Assembly: GCA_031367405.1 (NCBI GenBank)
Contig: JANLPT010000018.1
Location: forward strand, 1-22,598
Reading direction: 5' to 3'
Length of the DNA stretch: 22,598 bases
Source: JALHNI01 sp031367405
GTDB lineage: Bacteria; Acidobacteriota; Terriglobia; Bryobacterales; Bryobacteraceae
Every line of letters begins with the position of its first letter. The first letter of the stretch is position 1. A program made the translations under genes and the position numbers. A model generated the notes under the pieces. It saw nothing but the letters and a program-made list of their open reading frames with translations, was not told the DNA's origin and searched no databases. Positions 6,314 to 14,752 of the stretch are shown here, one piece after another.

Positions 6314-6925
6314 ATGCCGGTCACCGTGGAACATTCAGGAGCCGTCGCTTGTCTCGGCTGTCGCCATCCGCTGCCGCTCACGGAGGTGACGGGCCCCCAT
6401 GGCGCGCGCTGCCTGCGCTGCCAGTGCCTTCAACGCGGCCGGCTATTCCACGCGGCCTTCGCACCCATGGCCGCCCCGGTCCCCTCCCCGATGGCCTCGG
6501 CCGGCGAAGCCTGCTGCTTCGAGCACCCCACGAAGCGCGCCGCTGCGTCCTGTGATTCCTGCGGCCGCTTTCTCTGCCACCTTTGCCAGTTCACCTTCGG
6601 CGTAAGAAACTTGTGTCCGCAGTGCATCGCGATCGCGCGCCAAAACAATTCCGGGCCCTGGATGAACCGGCGATTGAATTGGGATACCGTCGCTCTCGCC
6701 ACCGCCATCCTGCCGACCCTCGGCATTTGGACCACCATCGCCGGCGGCCCCCTCGCCATCTATCTCGGCATTCGCGCGCTGCGCCAAGCACCTGGACCCG
6801 TCCTTCGCGGACGCTCGCGCGCCATCGTCGCCATTACTCTGGGCTCGCTACAAGTGCTGGTTTGGGCTCTGCTGCTCATCACCGTCTTCGGCACGGCGCT
6901 CTTCCGGGGAGGGCGTCTTGGATAG
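6314..6925 (+). CDS. Zinc-ribbon/B-box-like membrane protein
   Basis: This 203-residue protein starts at ATG 6314, 3 nt after the previous stop. Two metal-binding parts are visible: a ribbon with C13-x2-C16 and C33-x2-C36, and a B-box-like cluster from 67 to 104 (C67 or C68, H71, C80-x2-C83, C88-x2-C91, C101-x2-C104). The second has the Cys/His spacing of small cross-brace zinc fingers found at the N-termini of many bacterial membrane proteins. Two hydrophobic segments follow (about 127-153 and 170-194), with a GIRALRQA connector reminiscent of DUF4190-type membrane tails. No catalytic residues are evident. Its second finger resembles that of the 97-residue protein two genes on, which suggests related interaction modules within this operon. 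Confidence 0.82.
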   Translation: MPVTVEHSGAVACLGCRHPLPLTEVTGPHGARCLRCQCLQRGRLFHAAFAPMAAPVPSPMASAGEACCFEHPTKRAAASCDSCGRFLCHLCQFTFGVRNLCPQCIAIARQNNSGPWMNRRLNWDTVALATAILPTLGIWTTIAGGPLAIYLGIRALRQAPGPVLRGRSRAIVAITLGSLQVLVWALLLITVFGTALFRGGRLG

Positions 6926-7862
6926 TTCGATTTACCAGCCCCTACCGGGCCGCGGCTTCGGGCCCTTCCGTCGCGATCGCATCTGGCTCGCCGAAGACCA
7001 CTTTCTCAGCGTAAGCTCTTCCCGCTTCGTCGATACTTACGAACGATTCTATTTTGCCGATATCCAAGCCATTTACTTTCGGGAATGGTATAGCCAATAT
7101 CTCGTCATCCTCATTGCCCAATTAGTGCCGTGTTTTGCCTTTCTCATTCTCGCCATCGCCCATCATCGGGCCTGGTTAATGCCGTTATTTCCCCTCGCCA
7201 CGTGGACCATCGCTTACGCTTGGCTCGGCCCGCAAGGGGATTGCAGCACCCAAACCCTGCTCGGCACCCACGCGATCCCCGCCGTCTCCCGCCGTCCCGC
7301 GTACGATCAGTTACTCCAACGCCTTGTACCGCTCATTGAGACGGCCCAGGGTGCCCTCGATATCGAAGGATTTACCCTCGTCGCGCCCGCCGTCAGTGAC
7401 GTTTCCCCGCCGCCCATGGAGAGGCTCGCCCCGTCGAAAGCGCTCTATCGCGGCTGGTTCTTCGAGGCCGCCTTCATCACGGTGGCGGTGGCGGGAGTCG
7501 TTTCCTTGTGGAATGCCACTAACCTCCACGGGGTGGGCCTCGATCGCCTGGGGAACGCCCTCTCGCTTGTTGGCTTGTTACTCATTGTTGTCGCCCTCGT
7601 GCGCGCCTCCCGGGTCGACGTCGGCGGCCCCGTCATCGGCTGTCTCTGGGGGCTCGTGGGGATTCAGTGTCTCTCCGCCGTCAGCGCTATTCTCGCCGTT
7701 ACCATGCAAATGGCTGTCCCTCGTGGCACTTCGACGCCGCCCCTCACGAGCCTTCCGGATTTACTGCCTTTCACCAACGCCATCCAAATCGCCTGTATCT
7801 TGCTGGCCATCGTTGGGTTACTTCTGATCATCAATCAAAAGAACGGCCAACCCAGCGTATGA
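6918..7862 (+). CDS. Polytopic membrane protein of unknown function
   Basis: This 314-residue protein is read from TTG 6918, which overlaps the previous gene by 8 nt and follows GGGGAGGG at a proper distance. Translational coupling is likely. Residues 12-57 (including YERFYFADIQAIYFRE) form a soluble beta-rich start that could be a PH-like membrane-proximal module. Hydrophobic segments lie at about 60-80, 85-103, 181-198, 213-230, 237-263 and 286-305, giving about six membrane passes. A cytoplasmic or periplasmic stretch (about 104-180) contains a predicted helix (YDQLLQRLVPLIETAQGALDIEG). I do not recognise the family. Its position between two zinc-finger proteins and its ATGA overlap with the next gene show that it belongs to the operon. 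Confidence 0.75.
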   Translation: MDSSIYQPLPGRGFGPFRRDRIWLAEDHFLSVSSSRFVDTYERFYFADIQAIYFREWYSQYLVILIAQLVPCFAFLILAIAHHRAWLMPLFPLATWTIAYAWLGPQGDCSTQTLLGTHAIPAVSRRPAYDQLLQRLVPLIETAQGALDIEGFTLVAPAVSDVSPPPMERLAPSKALYRGWFFEAAFITVAVAGVVSLWNATNLHGVGLDRLGNALSLVGLLLIVVALVRASRVDVGGPVIGCLWGLVGIQCLSAVSAILAVTMQMAVPRGTSTPPLTSLPDLLPFTNAIQIACILLAIVGLLLIINQKNGQPSV

Positions 7863-8152
7863 TGCCCCTTTCGCAAGAACGCTGTTTCCGGCACGACCTT
7901 CGTGAAGCCGCCGGCCGCTGCCTTTCCTGCCGGCGTTTCTATTGCCGCGAATGCCTCACCGAGCATGACCACCGGCTGCTCTGCGTCTCCTGTCTGGCTA
8001 AGTTGCCGTCCGGCCCCGCCGCGCCCGTCCGCCGTCCCTGGCGTCTCGACTATATCTATCCACTCCTGGGCCTCCTGCTCGCATTTACTCTGTTCTATTG
8101 GCTGGGCCAAACACTCATCCTCGCCACGACTGACTTCCAGGGAGGCGAATAG
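7859..8152 (+). CDS. Small B-box-like zinc-finger membrane protein
   Basis: This 97-residue protein starts at ATG 7859, overlapping the previous stop as ATGA (a second ATG follows at 7862). An open frame extends back to 7667 but lies inside the previous gene. C9, H12, C21-x2-C24, C29-x2-C32 and C42-x2-C45 give the complete ligand set of a B-box-like finger, matching the second finger of the protein at 6314-6925. A single membrane helix (about 67-88) follows, then a short tail. The finger should be cytoplasmic, tethered to the membrane. The last base of its stop codon is the first base of the next GTG start, so production with the DUF4129 protein is probably coupled. The function is unknown; an adaptor or scaffold role for the MoxR complex is conceivable. 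Confidence 0.85.
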   Translation: MMPLSQERCFRHDLREAAGRCLSCRRFYCRECLTEHDHRLLCVSCLAKLPSGPAAPVRRPWRLDYIYPLLGLLLAFTLFYWLGQTLILATTDFQGGE

Positions 8153-9699
8153 TGCAGCTATCCTCGGGCCTAGACTTACTCGAACAAGCCTTCGGCCTGC
8201 TTCGCCGCGCGCCGGCCTCTGCCTGGCTTATCTATTTTCTGGGAACGGGATCGTTTGCGCTCGGCTTTCTATTCTTTTGGGAAGAGATGACCCATAGCGG
8301 CCTGGCATCGGAGCGCGCCGGCCTGGAAGCCTTGTTACTCGCCATGTTACTACTGGCCATGTTCGCCGCGCAGGCGATCTTCTCCATCCGCTTACGCCAA
8401 GTGCTCGACCCCGGCGAACCCATCGATGGCCCCCGCCTCCTGTTACTCCAATGCCTCATCCAACCCACCAAGCTCATCGTCCTTCCGGCCGCCGCAATGG
8501 CGCTGCTCCCTTTCGCGCCCACCGCCGCCTTTTACCAGCACTGCGCCGCCTTGCGCGCGGAGGACGTCGTCACCTGGCGCTCAGCCTTGGCGCAAGCCTG
8601 GAATCTCAGCCGGCTGGGCGCGAAACAAACGTGGATTTCGCTCGCCCTCTTCCTTCTCTTTGGCTTCCTGGTTTGGATGAACCTATTCGCCGTAATGGCT
8701 TTTCTGCCCGAGCTAAGCCGCATGCTGCTCGGCATCGAGAGCGAATACAACCGCGCCGGCACGAACCTCATCTTCACCTCCACCTTCTTCCGGATGTCGT
8801 TCGCCGTCACTTACTGCCTGCTCGAGCCTTTGTGGCGCGCCGCTCAGGTGCTCCGCTCCGTGGAAGGCGAATCAATCGCCACCGGTAGTGACCTGCGCCG
8901 CGCCCTCCGTCAAGTAACTCGTCAAGTAACTACCGCCGCCATGCTCTTTCTCTGCCTCAGTGCCCAAGCGGCCGAACCAATTCGAGCGCCTCAGCTCGAA
9001 CAATCGATCCACCAGACTCTTCAGAATCCAGAGTTCGCCTGGCGCAACGCGCGCACTGGCCAAAAGCCTCCGGTCCCCGGCTGGCTCGAAGCGTTGCAGA
9101 ACGGCACGCGCTCCATCTTCCGCAGCATCAATCGTGGCCTCCGCTCCTTTTTCGACTGGCTCGAAAATATAGCCACCCACCAGATCATGCCCGCTACCGG
9201 GGGCGTCGCGCCCGTGCGCGGATTGCGCACTTCGAGTTACATTGTCATCGCCTTATGCATCGCTCTAATTCTCGGGCTGGTCATTCGCCAATGGCGAGCT
9301 AAACCGGCGCTCGTTACCCAGGCGGAAGCCATGGCGCCCGCTGTCATTGAGCTCACTGACGAAACCCTGCTGCCCACCGATCGTCTGGAAGACGAATGGA
9401 CGCTCCTCGGCCGCGACCTAATGGCCCGGGGTGAAACCCGCCTCGCCCTGCGCGCCCACTATCTCGGCTGCCTCGCCCATCTCGCGCGCCAGCAATGGAT
9501 TCAAGTACACCGCGGCAAGAGTAACCTCGACTATCTCCGCGAACTCAGCCGCCGGGCCAAAGGCTTCCCAGGCGTCGAGAGTAGCTTTGCGCATAACTTA
9601 CGCCTCTACGAGCGCACTTGGTACGGCGAACATCGAGCCACGCCCGAAACCATGGCCGAGTTTCTCACCAACCTCGAAAGGATCAGATCCCATGCGTAA
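8152..9699 (+). CDS. DUF4129 protein fused to an N-terminal multi-pass membrane domain
   Basis: This 515-residue protein starts at GTG 8152 (TAGTG overlap), preceded by GGGAGG. Residues 1-235 contain about five membrane segments (22-43, 58-79, 95-122, 159-185, 206-225). At 261-274 a hydrophobic stretch ends LCLSAQAA-EP and looks like an embedded signal peptide. After it comes the usual body of a DUF4129 protein: IHQTLQNPEFAWR, an extracytoplasmic stretch, a membrane helix (362-379) and the C-terminal DUF4129 domain (about 412-500; LALRAHYLGCLAHLARQQWI, SNLDYLRELSRR, LRLYERTWYG). The architecture suggests a gene fusion between a membrane protein and a normal DUF4129 protein. The domain is a standard companion of MoxR/DUF58 genes. 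An in-frame 12-bp tandem duplication (8908-8931) sits at the junction. The next gene overlaps by 8 nt. Confidence 0.87.
   Translation: MQLSSGLDLLEQAFGLLRRAPASAWLIYFLGTGSFALGFLFFWEEMTHSGLASERAGLEALLLAMLLLAMFAAQAIFSIRLRQVLDPGEPIDGPRLLLLQCLIQPTKLIVLPAAAMALLPFAPTAAFYQHCAALRAEDVVTWRSALAQAWNLSRLGAKQTWISLALFLLFGFLVWMNLFAVMAFLPELSRMLLGIESEYNRAGTNLIFTSTFFRMSFAVTYCLLEPLWRAAQVLRSVEGESIATGSDLRRALRQVTRQVTTAAMLFLCLSAQAAEPIRAPQLEQSIHQTLQNPEFAWRNARTGQKPPVPGWLEALQNGTRSIFRSINRGLRSFFDWLENIATHQIMPATGGVAPVRGLRTSSYIVIALCIALILGLVIRQWRAKPALVTQAEAMAPAVIELTDETLLPTDRLEDEWTLLGRDLMARGETRLALRAHYLGCLAHLARQQWIQVHRGKSNLDYLRELSRRAKGFPGVESSFAHNLRLYERTWYGEHRATPETMAEFLTNLERIRSHA
8908..8931 (+). repeat. Perfect 12-bp tandem duplication within the DUF4129 gene
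   Basis: CGTCAAGTAACT occurs twice head-to-tail (8908-8919 and 8920-8931), repeating Arg-Gln-Val-Thr in frame (residues 253-260) just before the embedded signal-like segment. Identity at the DNA level suggests a recent slippage event. Confidence 0.9.
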
Positions 9700-10705
9700 G
9701 TTGGCCCCTTTTTTGTTAGTGATGTTAGCCGCCGCGCTCGCCTGGGGCTTCGCCTCAATCTTGTCGATTCGCTTCGGAGGCGGCGAGGTCTACCCGGCCG
9801 GCTCATCCTTACGCGTTGACCGCCAGGGCACCCGCGTCCTCTACGATAGCCTCGGCCGCCTGCGCCACGTGGACCGTAATTTCGGCACACTCAAAGCCCA
9901 GAATCTGCGCGGCGTCACGGTACTGATCTTACACACCAACGCCGCCCAGATCGAAGAAGCAAGTTGGCGCTCCTTCACCAGACAAGGTGCCCGGGTCGTC
10001 CTGGCCTTCGCCCCCACGGCCATCCAACGCGCCGACCGCGAACTTAAGCTGCTCGATGTAACTCTTACTTACGCGGCACCAACGGACGAAATGAAAGATA
10101 CTCCCGCTTGGGAAACCGGCCGCGAGACTACCCTATCGCTGAAGCCGGCTAACCCCGCCTGGACCGTAATCAAGCCCGGCCATATTCTGGAGCGTCCCCT
10201 CGACCAAGGCTCGCTCGTCCTGGCCAACAACGCCAGCCTCTTCAGCAACCAGACTCTCGCCGAGCGGCGCGCCCCGGCGTTACTCGCCCGCATGATCGGG
10301 CCTACCCAAAGCATCATCTTCGACGAATCGCACTTCGGCATTCGCGACGACCCCGGCGTCATGGTGCTTGTCCGCCGTTATGGTCTCCTCGGCCTTTTAC
10401 TCGCGTTGATCGCTCTGGCCGCCCTTTTCGTTTGGCAAGCCGCCTTCCCCCTGGTACCATTGCCGTCCGAAGCCGGCGACGACCTCGCTCGGCAAAGCGA
10501 GCGCACCGCCCAGTCCGGTTTGGCTCAACTCCTGCGCCACGCCATCCCGTCCACCGGACTCATGAAAATCTGCGCCGGCGAATTTGAACGCGCGGCCACT
10601 TACACGCCGCGCCAACGCGAAGCGGTGCGCCAAGCCCTCGCCGTAACCGGCGATCCCGTCACTGCCTTCGCCCGCGCCACTCTCGCCTTGGAACGTAAAC
10701 GCTAA
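9692..10705 (+). CDS. DUF4350 domain-containing membrane protein
   Basis: This 337-residue protein starts at ATG 9692, overlapping the previous gene by 8 nt; the frame continues back to 9431 only as a shadow. An N-terminal membrane helix (4-25) is followed by VYPAGSSLRVDRQGTRVLYDSL, where DUF4350 begins. The domain resembles a glutamine-amidotransferase/ThuA-like fold without an obvious catalytic Cys: a LILHTNAAQIEEASWRSF strand-helix and RQGARVVLAFAP. It ends with IIFDESHFGI (207-216). A second membrane helix (about 226-247) and a cytoplasmic helical tail of about 90 residues close the protein, so the DUF4350 domain should be periplasmic. DUF4350 genes routinely sit between DUF4129 and moxR genes. 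The stop is directly followed by the moxR ATG. Confidence 0.88.
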   Translation: MRKLAPFLLVMLAAALAWGFASILSIRFGGGEVYPAGSSLRVDRQGTRVLYDSLGRLRHVDRNFGTLKAQNLRGVTVLILHTNAAQIEEASWRSFTRQGARVVLAFAPTAIQRADRELKLLDVTLTYAAPTDEMKDTPAWETGRETTLSLKPANPAWTVIKPGHILERPLDQGSLVLANNASLFSNQTLAERRAPALLARMIGPTQSIIFDESHFGIRDDPGVMVLVRRYGLLGLLLALIALAALFVWQAAFPLVPLPSEAGDDLARQSERTAQSGLAQLLRHAIPSTGLMKICAGEFERAATYTPRQREAVRQALAVTGDPVTAFARATLALERKR

Positions 10706-11671
10706 ATGGAACCCCATCTCACTCAACTTCACGACTTACTCGGCCGCGTCCGCGCCGAAACCGGCAAGGTGATTATCGGCCAGCCGGCCGTCATTAACCA
10801 AGCCCTCATTGTGATCCTCACCGGCCAGCACGCGCTGATTGAAGGCGCGCCCGGCGTAGCCAAAACCCTGCTCGTCCGCACCCTCGCCCGCGTCCTCGGT
10901 TGCGACTTTTCCCGCATCCAATTCACGCCGGACCTCATGCCCGCCGACATCACCGGCACCAGCGTCTTCAATCTTCAACGCAATGAGTTCATGCTCGTCT
11001 GCGGACCCGTCTTTACTGAGTTTCTCCTCGCTGACGAAATCAATCGCGCACCCGCCAAAACTCAGTCTGCGCTGCTGCAAGCCATGCAAGAGCGCACGGT
11101 CACCATCGATCGCGATACCCACCCGCTGCCGGCGAATTTCACCGTCTTCGCCACGCAAAATCCCATCGAGCACGAAGGCACTTATCCGCTGCCCGAAGCG
11201 CAAAAAGACCGTTTCATGCTGAAGATTCAGATGCCCTGGCCCGAGCGCGACGACGAACTCGAACTCGCGCGAAGACTTACCGGTCAATTATCCCCGGAGA
11301 ACGTCCTCGCCGCCGGAGAGGTCAATGCGGTGCTGAGCGCCGGCAGCATTCGCGAAGCCCGCCACTTACTCGATTTAGTCACCGTGCGGCCCGAATTAAT
11401 CGAATACATCGTTGACGTAGTCCGCACCACGCGCACGCACGAAAGCGTGATGGTGGGCAGCGGGCCCCGGGCTACCCAAGCGCTGTTACTCTCCAGCCGC
11501 GCCCACGCCGCGATTAGTGGCCGCGACTTCCTCACCCCCGATGACGTACGCACGATGTCCCTTCCGGTGCTCGGCCATCGCCTCATGCTGCGCCCGGAAT
11601 TTGAGATGGAGGGCGTCTCGGTGGATGAAGTAATTACCAGGATTTTCGAACAGGTCCCCGTACCCCGGTAA
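10706..11671 (+). CDS. MoxR-family AAA+ ATPase
   Basis: This 321-residue protein starts at ATG 10706, immediately after the previous TAA. Motifs are Walker A GAPGVAKT (47-54), Walker B LLADEINR (107-114), sensor 1 ATQNP (149-153) within FATQNPIEHEGTYPLPEAQ, the DRF finger (168-170), and sensor 2 GPRA in the C-terminal lid, which ends in LTPDDVRTMSLPVLGHR. MoxR ATPases are chaperone-like, and remodel or insert metal into partner proteins, typically working with a von Willebrand-like or DUF58 protein encoded next door. Here the partner gene follows with a TAATG overlap. No signal or membrane segment is seen, so it is cytoplasmic and probably docks on the membrane proteins of this operon. Its client is unknown. 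Confidence 0.96.
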   Translation: MEPHLTQLHDLLGRVRAETGKVIIGQPAVINQALIVILTGQHALIEGAPGVAKTLLVRTLARVLGCDFSRIQFTPDLMPADITGTSVFNLQRNEFMLVCGPVFTEFLLADEINRAPAKTQSALLQAMQERTVTIDRDTHPLPANFTVFATQNPIEHEGTYPLPEAQKDRFMLKIQMPWPERDDELELARRLTGQLSPENVLAAGEVNAVLSAGSIREARHLLDLVTVRPELIEYIVDVVRTTRTHESVMVGSGPRATQALLLSSRAHAAISGRDFLTPDDVRTMSLPVLGHRLMLRPEFEMEGVSVDEVITRIFEQVPVPR

Positions 11672-12990
11672 TGATGGCTTGGTCCCATCTCGTACCGCGG
11701 GCGCGCTTGCTGCTGGTCTTCGCCCTGGTCGCGCTGCCCGCCGCTTCGGTGCTGAGCGTCCATCCTTTCACCGGGGCCACGATGTTACTCGCCCTCGCGA
11801 CGATTTTTGCCGTCGACGCATTTCTCGGCCGAAGCATCCTGCGCGGATTGCGCGTCGAATTAGAGCCCATCACTCGCCTCGCCCTCGAACGCGGTGGTCA
11901 AGTAACAATTCGCTTTCTCAATCCCGGGCGGAAGATACTTCACCTGCGTGCGGGATTGCCGTTGCCCCGCCAATTAGAACATGAAAGCGTGGAAATTCAA
12001 GCCGCGCTTCCCGCAGGAGTCTGGAGTCGTGTCGCGCTTCCCGTATATCCCACCCGCCGCGGCGACTTCCCGCTCGACGCTTGTTATGTCGAAGCCGCAT
12101 CGCCCCTCGGCCTTTGGTCGCATCGCCGTCGCTTGCCTGCCACCGGCCGCCTTCGCGTCTACCCCAACCTGATGGCCGAACGCGCCGCGCTCGCCGCGCT
12201 CTCGCGCCAAACCGTGGGTCCCCGTCAGCCCCGCCAAATCGGCAAAGGCCGCGAGTTCGAAAAGCTACGCGAGTACCTGCCCGGCGATGGTTTCGATGAA
12301 ATCGATTGGAAAGCTACCGCCCGGCGAGGCAAGCCCGTCACTCGCGTATTTCGGGTGGAACGTACTCAGGAAATCTACGTGTTGATCGACGCCGCCCGCT
12401 TAACCGGCCGCCTCGTCGATGGCCAAACCATGCTCGAGCGTTATCTAACTGCCGGACTGATCCTGGGCGATACCGCCCAACGCGATGGCGATCGTTTTGG
12501 GTTAATCACTTACTCCGATCAAGTCCATCGTTTTTTGCGCGCCTCCTCCGGCACCCCCCATTTCGGCCTCTGCCGCGACTCGCTCGTGAGTCTCTCCACC
12601 CAACTCGTCAACCCGGACTTCGACGAGCTCTTCACTCAGATCCGCACCCGTCTACGCCGCCGGGCCATGTTAGTATTTCTCACCGCTCTCGATGACCCCA
12701 TCCTCGCCGATAACTTCGCCCGTAACGCACGCTTGCTCGCCCGGCAGCACTTAGTCTGCGTCAACCTGCTCCGGCCCGAAGGCATGCGGCCCCTCTTCAC
12801 TGGGCCTCCGCCAGCCTCTACCGGCGAAGCCTACGATCGACTCAGTGCCCACCTCTCGTGGCAAAAACTGAATGAATGCGGCCGTGGCCTTCGGCAGCAA
12901 GGCATCCAGTTCTCGCTGCTCGACTCACGGCGGCTTACACATGACCTGATTGAGCAATACCGGTCACTCAAGCAAAGGCAACTGCTGTGA
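11671..12990 (+). CDS. DUF58 domain-containing protein
   Basis: This 439-residue protein starts at ATG 11671, sharing one base with the moxR stop. Two membrane helices (about 11-30 and 34-53) precede a beta-rich stretch (60-165). The DUF58 signature KGREFEKLREYLPGD..DEIDWKATAR lies at 192-218. It runs into a vWA-like fold, where VLIDAAR (237-243) keeps the first strand but not the classical DxSxS metal site. DUF58 proteins are the usual partners of MoxR ATPases and are thought to present clients to them. The soluble C-terminal half should be cytoplasmic. The gene ends GTGA, the next gene starting inside its stop. Confidence 0.93.
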   Translation: MMAWSHLVPRARLLLVFALVALPAASVLSVHPFTGATMLLALATIFAVDAFLGRSILRGLRVELEPITRLALERGGQVTIRFLNPGRKILHLRAGLPLPRQLEHESVEIQAALPAGVWSRVALPVYPTRRGDFPLDACYVEAASPLGLWSHRRRLPATGRLRVYPNLMAERAALAALSRQTVGPRQPRQIGKGREFEKLREYLPGDGFDEIDWKATARRGKPVTRVFRVERTQEIYVLIDAARLTGRLVDGQTMLERYLTAGLILGDTAQRDGDRFGLITYSDQVHRFLRASSGTPHFGLCRDSLVSLSTQLVNPDFDELFTQIRTRLRRRAMLVFLTALDDPILADNFARNARLLARQHLVCVNLLRPEGMRPLFTGPPPASTGEAYDRLSAHLSWQKLNECGRGLRQQGIQFSLLDSRRLTHDLIEQYRSLKQRQLL

Positions 12991-13988
12991 TCGTCGACCT
13001 CGAACGATTTGTCCGTCGTGAACGCCCCTTCTGGCAGGAACTAGAACAGTTACTCTCTCGCCTCGACGCTGACCCCGAATATGCGCTCGACCTGGACCAG
13101 GCGCTGCGGCTGCACTATCTCTATCAACGCGGCGGAGCGGGCCTCGCCAGGCTAAACGCTCTGCCCGGTGAGACCGCCATGCGCGGTTATCTTGAATCGT
13201 TAGTCGCCCGGGCTTACGGCCAGATTCACGAAACCCGCAGTGTAAGTTGGGGTTCAGAAATAAGGCGCTGGTTTACGGTGACTTTTCCCCAAGCCTTCCG
13301 CCGCCGTCAACGCGAGTTCGCCTTATCGGCGGCCTTGTTTCTGCTGGGCGGCGTATTCGGCGCTTTCGCGCTGCGCGTCGATCCCACCGCCAAGGAATCG
13401 CTGGTCGGCTTCGGTCACCTCAAGCAGACGCCAGCCGAGCGCGTGGCCAACGAAGAGAAGCCCCCGTCGCGCGACGACGCAATGTCTGGCCGGAAGACCC
13501 GGTTCTCGGCCGAACTCATGACTCACAATACGCGCGTCGCCATTTTCACGTGCGCCATGGGCATGACATGGGGCTTGGGCACCGCCATCAGCCTTTTCTA
13601 CAACGGCGTCATCCTCGGGGCCGTCGGCTATGACTATGTCCATGCCGGCTTCGCTCGCTTTTTACTCGGTTGGCTGCTTCCCCACGGCTCCATCGAAATT
13701 CCGGCGATTCTATTCGGCGGCCAAGCAGGCTTCGTCCTGGCCGGCGCGCTGCTACGCCGCCGCGAGCGCCGCCGTTTAGGCGAACGGCTCCGGCAAGTAA
13801 CTCCCGATGTCTTGCACTTACTCGGCGGCGTGGCCATCTTACTCGTCTGGGCTGGCCTCGTGGAAGCATTTTTCTCGCAGTATCACGAGCCCGTGCTGCC
13901 TTACGAACTCAAGATTACGGTTGGCATCGTGCAACTCGTTTGCCTCTTCCTCTTTCTCACTCGCGCGGGGTATCATGCGCGCGATTGA
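12987..13988 (+). CDS. SpoIIM-like (stage II sporulation protein M / DUF95) membrane protein
   Basis: This 333-residue protein starts at GTG 12987 (GTGA overlap). About 100 soluble residues (DLERFVRRERPFWQELEQLL... helical, with HYLYQRGGAGLA) come first. Membrane segments follow near 113-130, 184-214, 222-258, 276-296 and 306-326. The family landmark LLPHGSIEIPAI (230-241) is present between segments; its His-Gly..Glu-Ile-Pro is the most conserved part of SpoIIM/DUF95. In Bacillus SpoIIM takes part in engulfment, but this family is widespread in non-sporulating bacteria, where it sits in MoxR/DUF58 clusters beside RDD genes, as here. I do not infer sporulation. It overlaps the next RDD gene by 14 nt. 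Confidence 0.9.
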   Translation: MIVDLERFVRRERPFWQELEQLLSRLDADPEYALDLDQALRLHYLYQRGGAGLARLNALPGETAMRGYLESLVARAYGQIHETRSVSWGSEIRRWFTVTFPQAFRRRQREFALSAALFLLGGVFGAFALRVDPTAKESLVGFGHLKQTPAERVANEEKPPSRDDAMSGRKTRFSAELMTHNTRVAIFTCAMGMTWGLGTAISLFYNGVILGAVGYDYVHAGFARFLLGWLLPHGSIEIPAILFGGQAGFVLAGALLRRRERRRLGERLRQVTPDVLHLLGGVAILLVWAGLVEAFFSQYHEPVLPYELKITVGIVQLVCLFLFLTRAGYHARD

Positions 13989-14739
13989 AGTTGACGCCCT
14001 GCGCATCCTCACTCCGGAAGGCGTCGCCTTTAGCTTGCCACTCGCCGGACCCGTGCGCCGCTGCCTCGCCATGGTCCTCGACCTCTTTTGCATTAGCGTC
14101 ATCATGACCACCTTCGGCTATCTGGTGCGCGTCCTGAGCCTGGCCGGCCAGGATGCCGCTGGAGCGCTCTACTATCTGCTCTTCTTCGTGGTCTCCACCG
14201 GCTATGCCATTGCGCTCGAGTGGCGCTGGCGCGGCCAAACCGTTGGTAAGCGCATCATGCGCCTCCGCGTGATGGACGCCGAAGGCCTGCGCTTGCGTCC
14301 CTCGCAAGTCATTTTGCGTAACTTACTCCGGCCCGTTGACTCGCTGCCCGTCCTCTACTTACTCGGCGGCGCAGTGATGTTCTTCAACCAGCGCCGTCAG
14401 CGCCTCGGTGACTTAGCCGCTAACACGGTTGTGATCGTCGAAGCCCAAATCGAAGAGCCCGATTTCGCCCGCATCGCTTCCACTAAGTTCAACTCTTTGG
14501 CCGCCTATCCGCATCTGGCCGCCCGGCTCCGCATGCGCGTGCCGCCCACGGTCGTCGCGGTGACGTTCGAGGCCCTCCTGCGCCGCGATGAATTCGCTCC
14601 CCCGGCCCGGCTCGAGCTTTATCGTCAGATCGCCGCCCACTTCCAAGCCGAAGCCAGCTTCCCCGCCACCGCCACCGAAGACCTCTCCGACGAACAATAC
14701 CTCCGTAACGTCCTCGAAGTCATTTCCAAACGGCGATAG
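13975..14739 (+). CDS. RDD family membrane protein with C-terminal extension
   Basis: This 254-residue protein starts at ATG 13975 (MRAIEVDALRILTPEGVAF), overlapping the SpoIIM-like gene by 14 nt; the open frame to 13807 is a shadow. The LTPEGVAFSLPLAGPVRR opening is typical of the RDD proteins paired with SpoIIM genes. Membrane segments are at about 30-52, 62-80 and 123-137. Family motifs are RRCLAMVLDLF, the Gly-Lys motif GQTVGKRIMRLRV and RRQRLGDLAANTVVIV. After about residue 155 a soluble helical extension of 100 residues follows. Unlike the two RDD proteins at the start of the operon it has no GYF domain. It closes the MoxR cluster; 13 nt separate it from the cytochrome gene. Confidence 0.9.
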   Translation: MRAIEVDALRILTPEGVAFSLPLAGPVRRCLAMVLDLFCISVIMTTFGYLVRVLSLAGQDAAGALYYLLFFVVSTGYAIALEWRWRGQTVGKRIMRLRVMDAEGLRLRPSQVILRNLLRPVDSLPVLYLLGGAVMFFNQRRQRLGDLAANTVVIVEAQIEEPDFARIASTKFNSLAAYPHLAARLRMRVPPTVVAVTFEALLRRDEFAPPARLELYRQIAAHFQAEASFPATATEDLSDEQYLRNVLEVISKRR

Positions 14740-14752
14740 ACTAATAAGCAAG

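Noticed and set aside
8941..9699. Separate DUF4129 gene starting at the internal ATG
   Set aside because: No ribosome site precedes it and the frame is continuous from the well-supported GTG at 8152; kept as a note in the fusion finding.
12987..13988. Sporulation gene implying an endospore former
   Set aside because: SpoIIM/DUF95 homologues are common in non-sporulating bacteria in MoxR clusters, and no other sporulation gene is seen.
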